Virus record (IMG/VR): IMGVR_UViG_3300001589_000003
Coordinates: 1-64,000 of that record
Length of the DNA stretch: 64,000 bases
Direction: 5' to 3' (one strand)
From: a virus
Position 1 is the stretch's first letter. The number at the start of each line of letters is the position of its first letter. This document shows, piece by piece, positions 60,500 to 64,000 of this stretch. The translations under genes and the position numbers were made by a program. Below the pieces are notes generated by a model that was given only the letters and a program-made list of their open reading frames with translations, was not told the origin of the DNA and searched no databases.

Positions 60500-60946
60500 T
60501 TAACGTTCATTTCTAATGTTTGCTGATATGGTTTGTAGTAAGTCCTTTCGTATTTCAAATGATCTTACACAAACCTCAAGTAAATCTTTAAGTTCTTCAA
60601 GCTCTAGGACACTGCGTTCCATTGACTTCACCTTTTTATCCTTTGTCACCAAGTAAGCCTCTGCCTCCTTTAATGATGTATACCCTTTGTTCTTCTTAAC
60701 AATGGGTATCATTCTAGTTTTCTTAGCTGATAGTTTTTTGTGGAGTTCCTTATGTTTTATAAGTATCTTCTTATGAAGCATAGCTACAAATGCATAACTT
60801 GTAGCATGGTTCTTCAATTGCTTTATCATGTTTTCTTTGTCTATCTTTAACTCTTTATAGACATTGAATTCAAAGACCTCACCATTATAAGAGACCTTAA
60901 TCTCCATAACTTTTGAGGTCTCTGCATACTTATATAAATTACCCAT
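60500..60946 (-). CDS. UvsY-like recombination mediator candidate
   Basis: A 148-residue helical protein encoded between the SSB and the kinase gene. The length and layout resemble T4 UvsY (137 residues): a first helix bundle (ATSYAFVAMLHKKILIKHK), a basic middle (KKTRMIPIVKKNKGYT) and a last helix ending with SFEIRKDLLQTISAN, similar to the IKSRGFAIKHI end of UvsY. Loading UvsX on SSB-covered DNA would be its role; identity is moderate. Confidence 0.45.
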   Translation of the reverse strand: MGNLYKYAETSKVMEIKVSYNGEVFEFNVYKELKIDKENMIKQLKNHATSYAFVAMLHKKILIKHKELHKKLSAKKTRMIPIVKKNKGYTSLKEAEAYLVTKDKKVKSMERSVLELEELKDLLEVCVRSFEIRKDLLQTISANIRNER

Positions 60947-61563
60947 TAACCTAATATGTTTATTATTTTATTCTTTCTATCATCCAATAGTAATGGGGTA
61001 ATTAAATGTATTTTAGTATTACTATTCACCCTACTCATTTCTGCTTGAAACTGGTAATGATATAGGGAAAAAATATGGGTCACCATGTGTTGATAAACTT
61101 GAGAAGTTAACCTTGAACCATTATCTTCCACAAAATCAAACATAAAGGGTACTACAAATATGTGATCCAGTGGTATCATAGCTTGAATACAAGCTTCATA
61201 AAAATCATGGTTTATTCCATCATTTTGATACAACCCAGCTTGTAACATATAATATACAAAGTTATCTATTGGGCTTCTATCAGTAACAAACACTTGGTTG
61301 TCCTTTATAAGCTCTGACCTTCTGGTTAGTATCATTCTTTGCAACTCATATCCAAATTCTGGGTTATTGTGAGACTCCTTTATTACTTTAGCATGACCTT
61401 CCCGCCCTTCAACCCCAAACCTACTAGCTAGGTATTCTCTGTCGTCATCAGTTTTTAAATCCCCAGATGAACCAGACAAATGGGGTAAATTATAATGTTC
61501 TGCAACCCATTTTACTAGGGTTGTCTTGCCTGAGCCGCTGGCTCCAGAAAATGCAACTTTCAT
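60946..61563 (-). CDS. P-loop nucleotide kinase-like protein
   Basis: A 205-residue P-loop protein: FSGASGSGKTTLV (residues 5-17), a DRSPIDNFVYYM segment (about 102-113) typical of deoxynucleoside/NadR-type kinases, and a helical C-terminus. It may phosphorylate nucleosides or nucleotides, consistent with the dCMP deaminase nearby. Exact substrate unknown. Confidence 0.7.
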   Translation of the reverse strand: MKVAFSGASGSGKTTLVKWVAEHYNLPHLSGSSGDLKTDDDREYLASRFGVEGREGHAKVIKESHNNPEFGYELQRMILTRRSELIKDNQVFVTDRSPIDNFVYYMLQAGLYQNDGINHDFYEACIQAMIPLDHIFVVPFMFDFVEDNGSRLTSQVYQHMVTHIFSLYHYQFQAEMSRVNSNTKIHLITPLLLDDRKNKIINILG

Positions 61564-61578
61564 ATTATTATTATTATT

Positions 61579-63822
61579 TTAGTTTAACCATTTATTATAA
61601 TCCTCCTTTATACTATAACCTTCTAACCCTGCCCAGTGTTTACCAACCTCAGCACCCATCTTTAAAAATACCTTTTCCATCTTACAACCAAAGTACTTCT
61701 CTGATTCAGGGCTGGAGCATACCTCAACTATTTTAGGTACTGCTAAATGTATAAACTCTGGCTTAACATAGAAACCTATTGAATCATGCACTGTATATGC
61801 TTGAGGTTTATATTTTTCTATGTCAGTGAGTTTTAACTCACCCTTATTAACTAAATCTCTTAATGCTATGGATGATAGTTGAGTAAAGTCTGAGGCTGCA
61901 CTCTGAATAGGGGCATTGATTGAGTCCCTCATAGCCTTCCTTCTCACACCGTCATCATTGGAATATATGCTACCCAGCCTTCTCTTCCTACCAAAGATGT
62001 TCATAACATACCCATGTTTCATAACATATTTTTCTTGGTGTTTGAACCATGCTCTAACGCCTGGGTACATCTCCAACCATTCGTTCTTAAAAATTTGAGC
62101 CTCTTCTTTAGTTACTATGTCTCCTGGTTCTGATAGGGTTCCAGCAAGCATCTTCGCTGATTGTTGATAGAGTATACCAAAGTTTATAACTTTAGCTCTC
62201 TTCTTTAGTTTGGTCCAGTATAGCCAGTCTGGATGGTCTTTGTTATCCAGTATAACTTTAACCTCATTATACATATCAAGTTTGCCAACTGATTTGCAGG
62301 CAGTAGCAACATGGATGTTATATTTTCTAGCAAAGATGTCTATCATTGCTTGATCATTTGCTATCTCTGCTACTACCCTTAACTCAGCCTGACCATAATC
62401 TACCTCTAATATTAGATGGTCTTTGGGTGGTACAAATGCAGTCTTTATCAATGGGGTTGTGGTAGCTCTAGGAATGTTCTGCATATTTGGGTCCCTAGAT
62501 GATAACCTCCCAGTAACGGTGCCATGTATAAAGTAATTACCATGAAGTGTGTTGTGTTTTGTTAATTTATCTAAGATACCTACCATGTAAGTCGAGTGCA
62601 TCTTAGTTAACTCCCTATAGTCTAGTAGGTTCTGAATGAAACCAGTTTTATCTATAAGTCTTAGCTCTAATAAAACCTCTTCATCCGTGGAAGGTCTGTC
62701 CGTTTCTTGTTTAGTTTCCTTATCCTTGGTGTACTTTATAATCTTAAACCCTAACCCCTTCGGTGAGGTGAATAGGAGTTCTATCATTTGATTGGGTGAT
62801 GCAAAGTTTACATCATCTACTACTTCATTCTTTGAAACTAACTCCCCTGCTATATACCTACTTATCTTCTCATATCTATTCCTAACAGCCATATCCACAT
62901 TTTTCATGGGCTCTTTTCCAGGCTTCAAAGGTTTGCCTTTCTTTATTAGTTTTATCTCTTCTTTTGTTTTAGTTATTAGCTTCTCTATGTGAGACTGTAC
63001 TCTCCATTTCTGGAATTTCTTTATAACTTTTTCTTTCTTTAATAGGTCATGAGTTATAGCAATCTTTTTACCCTGTTCCTTTTCCACCTCGGCTAGATAG
63101 GGTTTATCTATCACCATCCCTACAAATTCTGATTCTGCTAGTACTCTAGTTTGCATCATGCACATGTTTCTAAATAGATCATAAAACTTGTGCTTCCAGA
63201 GTAGTCTCTCCAATACTAACATCAACCTTAAAGTTAAATCGCAATCCAGTACGCAATATTTTGATAAGGATTTTATAGGTATATTCCCCCACCCCTTATA
63301 CTTGGCTATCATACCATGTACTTCATCCTCATAGTCTGCAAACTCTGGTAGTAAAGATTTAACTAAGGATTTAAGATCACTAGGTGGTGTCTCTTCTAAA
63401 AGGTATTTAGCAAGCATTGCATCGAAGAGTCTACCTCTCATCCTAATACCATACCTTAAGAACCATTTGTATTCAAACTTTAAATTGAATGCCACCTTTA
63501 TAACATTTGCATTCTCACATATATGTTTTCCGAAATATTTTAGTATTTTCTTAGCCTCTTTTCTAGTAAAGCATGAGTCCTTATGAAATAGAGGTATAGC
63601 ATATCCAGCACCTGGTTGAAATGAAACTCCTAATATGGTAGGTTCATCTTTCTTGTATTGAAACCCCACTGGTTTCTTATCCCCTTTAGATGTCAAGGGT
63701 CCTTCTGGTCCTGTAGCTTTAGTTTCAAAGTCAATGGATGCATACCCAGTCTCTTTACACCAAGCTACTATCTGTCTTACCTCTTCAAAGGTAGATATTA
63801 TTTTATACCTCTTTTTACCCAT
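61579..63822 (-). CDS. polA: Family A DNA polymerase with 3'-5' exonuclease
   Basis: A 747-residue PolA-type enzyme. The proofreading domain has SIDFETKATG (D31, E33), AFNLKFEYKWF and CVLDCDLTLRL. The polymerase motifs are DYGQAELR (A, D475), KRAKVINFGILYQQ (B, 541-554) and VHDSIGF (C, H679-D680). Motif C has Ser where most PolA enzymes have Glu. There is no N-terminal 5' exonuclease; that activity is the separate FEN gene. It replicates the phage genome. Confidence 0.93.
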   Translation of the reverse strand: MGKKRYKIISTFEEVRQIVAWCKETGYASIDFETKATGPEGPLTSKGDKKPVGFQYKKDEPTILGVSFQPGAGYAIPLFHKDSCFTRKEAKKILKYFGKHICENANVIKVAFNLKFEYKWFLRYGIRMRGRLFDAMLAKYLLEETPPSDLKSLVKSLLPEFADYEDEVHGMIAKYKGWGNIPIKSLSKYCVLDCDLTLRLMLVLERLLWKHKFYDLFRNMCMMQTRVLAESEFVGMVIDKPYLAEVEKEQGKKIAITHDLLKKEKVIKKFQKWRVQSHIEKLITKTKEEIKLIKKGKPLKPGKEPMKNVDMAVRNRYEKISRYIAGELVSKNEVVDDVNFASPNQMIELLFTSPKGLGFKIIKYTKDKETKQETDRPSTDEEVLLELRLIDKTGFIQNLLDYRELTKMHSTYMVGILDKLTKHNTLHGNYFIHGTVTGRLSSRDPNMQNIPRATTTPLIKTAFVPPKDHLILEVDYGQAELRVVAEIANDQAMIDIFARKYNIHVATACKSVGKLDMYNEVKVILDNKDHPDWLYWTKLKKRAKVINFGILYQQSAKMLAGTLSEPGDIVTKEEAQIFKNEWLEMYPGVRAWFKHQEKYVMKHGYVMNIFGRKRRLGSIYSNDDGVRRKAMRDSINAPIQSAASDFTQLSSIALRDLVNKGELKLTDIEKYKPQAYTVHDSIGFYVKPEFIHLAVPKIVEVCSSPESEKYFGCKMEKVFLKMGAEVGKHWAGLEGYSIKEDYNKWLN

Positions 63823-64000
63823 ATTTTTTTACATCTACTCCTGCTCTAAGTAACACTTTTAAAGGCTCTGTATCTCTGAACTCTTCTGAGTATTCTACAA
63901 CCTTTATCCCAGATTGAATTATTGCCTCTGCACATTTTATACATGGGCTGTGTGTACAGTATATTGTTGCCCCTTGTAGTTTTATACCATTCTTTGCAGC
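63815..64000 (-). CDS. dCMP deaminase (partial, C-terminal part)
   Basis: The visible 61 residues run off the right edge. They contain the zinc-binding THSPCIKCAEAIIQSGI (S/T-PC-x-x-C) of deoxycytidylate deaminases and AGVDVKKYG at the end; its TAA overlaps the start region of the polymerase gene. It makes dUMP for thymidylate synthesis. Confidence 0.88.
   Translation of the reverse strand, partial: AAKNGIKLQGATIYCTHSPCIKCAEAIIQSGIKVVEYSEEFRDTEPLKVLLRAGVDVKKYG

Noticed and set aside
1-64000. Integrase, repressor, att sites, CRISPR arrays
   Set aside because: I looked for them and saw no recombinase motif, no regularly spaced repeats and no lysogeny genes in this window.

Overview
This window is a stretch of a tailed-phage genome with a contractile tail (myovirus type), cut at both ends: the left edge falls inside a tail-fibre gene and the right edge inside a dCMP deaminase gene. 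The host is most likely a member of the Bacteroidota. The DNA is AT-rich, starts are preceded by A/T-rich leaders instead of Shine-Dalgarno sequences, several promoters fit the Bacteroidota pattern (TTTG, 19 nt, TAnnTTTG), and a histone-H1-like Hc1 protein typical of that phylum is present. No integrase, repressor, tRNA or CRISPR array was recognised, so nothing points to a temperate lifestyle.

Layout. (1) 1-25.4 kb, minus strand: the virion module read from the packaging end backwards: TerL (25.4 kb, with an HNH-containing intein), portal, protease-scaffold fusion, capsid cement, major capsid protein, neck proteins, sheath, tube, a frameshifted tail-chaperone pair, tape measure, LysM protein, hub, spike, gp25/gpJ/gpI-like baseplate proteins and a tail fibre. 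(2) 25.4-28.0 kb, minus: lysis cassette (membrane-anchored periplasmic protein, small holin-like protein, CHAP-type endolysin) and an orphan C5-cytosine methyltransferase. (3) 28.1-32.6 kb, plus: an island of small accessory genes (MazG-like, GNAT, membrane peptides) holding two structured non-coding elements, one with RNase P RNA-like signatures. (4) 32.6-52.8 kb, minus: a long early/accessory region of small mostly unknown genes, with terminators and Bacteroidota promoters between sub-operons; recognisable members are a secreted metzincin lipoprotein, a stand-alone ComM/Mg-chelatase C-terminal domain, a DUF2786 protein, Hc1, KTSC, a NusG-like factor and a PD-(D/E)XK resolvase-like nuclease. 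(5) 52.8-64.0 kb, minus: DNA replication and recombination: Rad50/gp46-like and Mre11/gp47-like subunits, a MazG-family pyrophosphohydrolase, a FEN/RNase H exonuclease, a RecA/UvsX-like recombinase, a gp32-like SSB, a UvsY-like candidate, a P-loop kinase, a family A DNA polymerase and a dCMP deaminase. Two free-standing homing endonucleases (HNH, GIY-YIG) have invaded this module.

The strongest unexpected observations are a dnaX-type slippery heptamer at the end of the SSB gene whose -1 frame encodes the classic acidic SSB tip ending DDLPF; a slippery T_TTT_TTC joining the two tail-chaperone frames; the TerL intein at the conserved NS/TPxG site; an inverted repeat abutting the start codon of the GIY-YIG endonuclease gene; and the RNase P RNA-like element.
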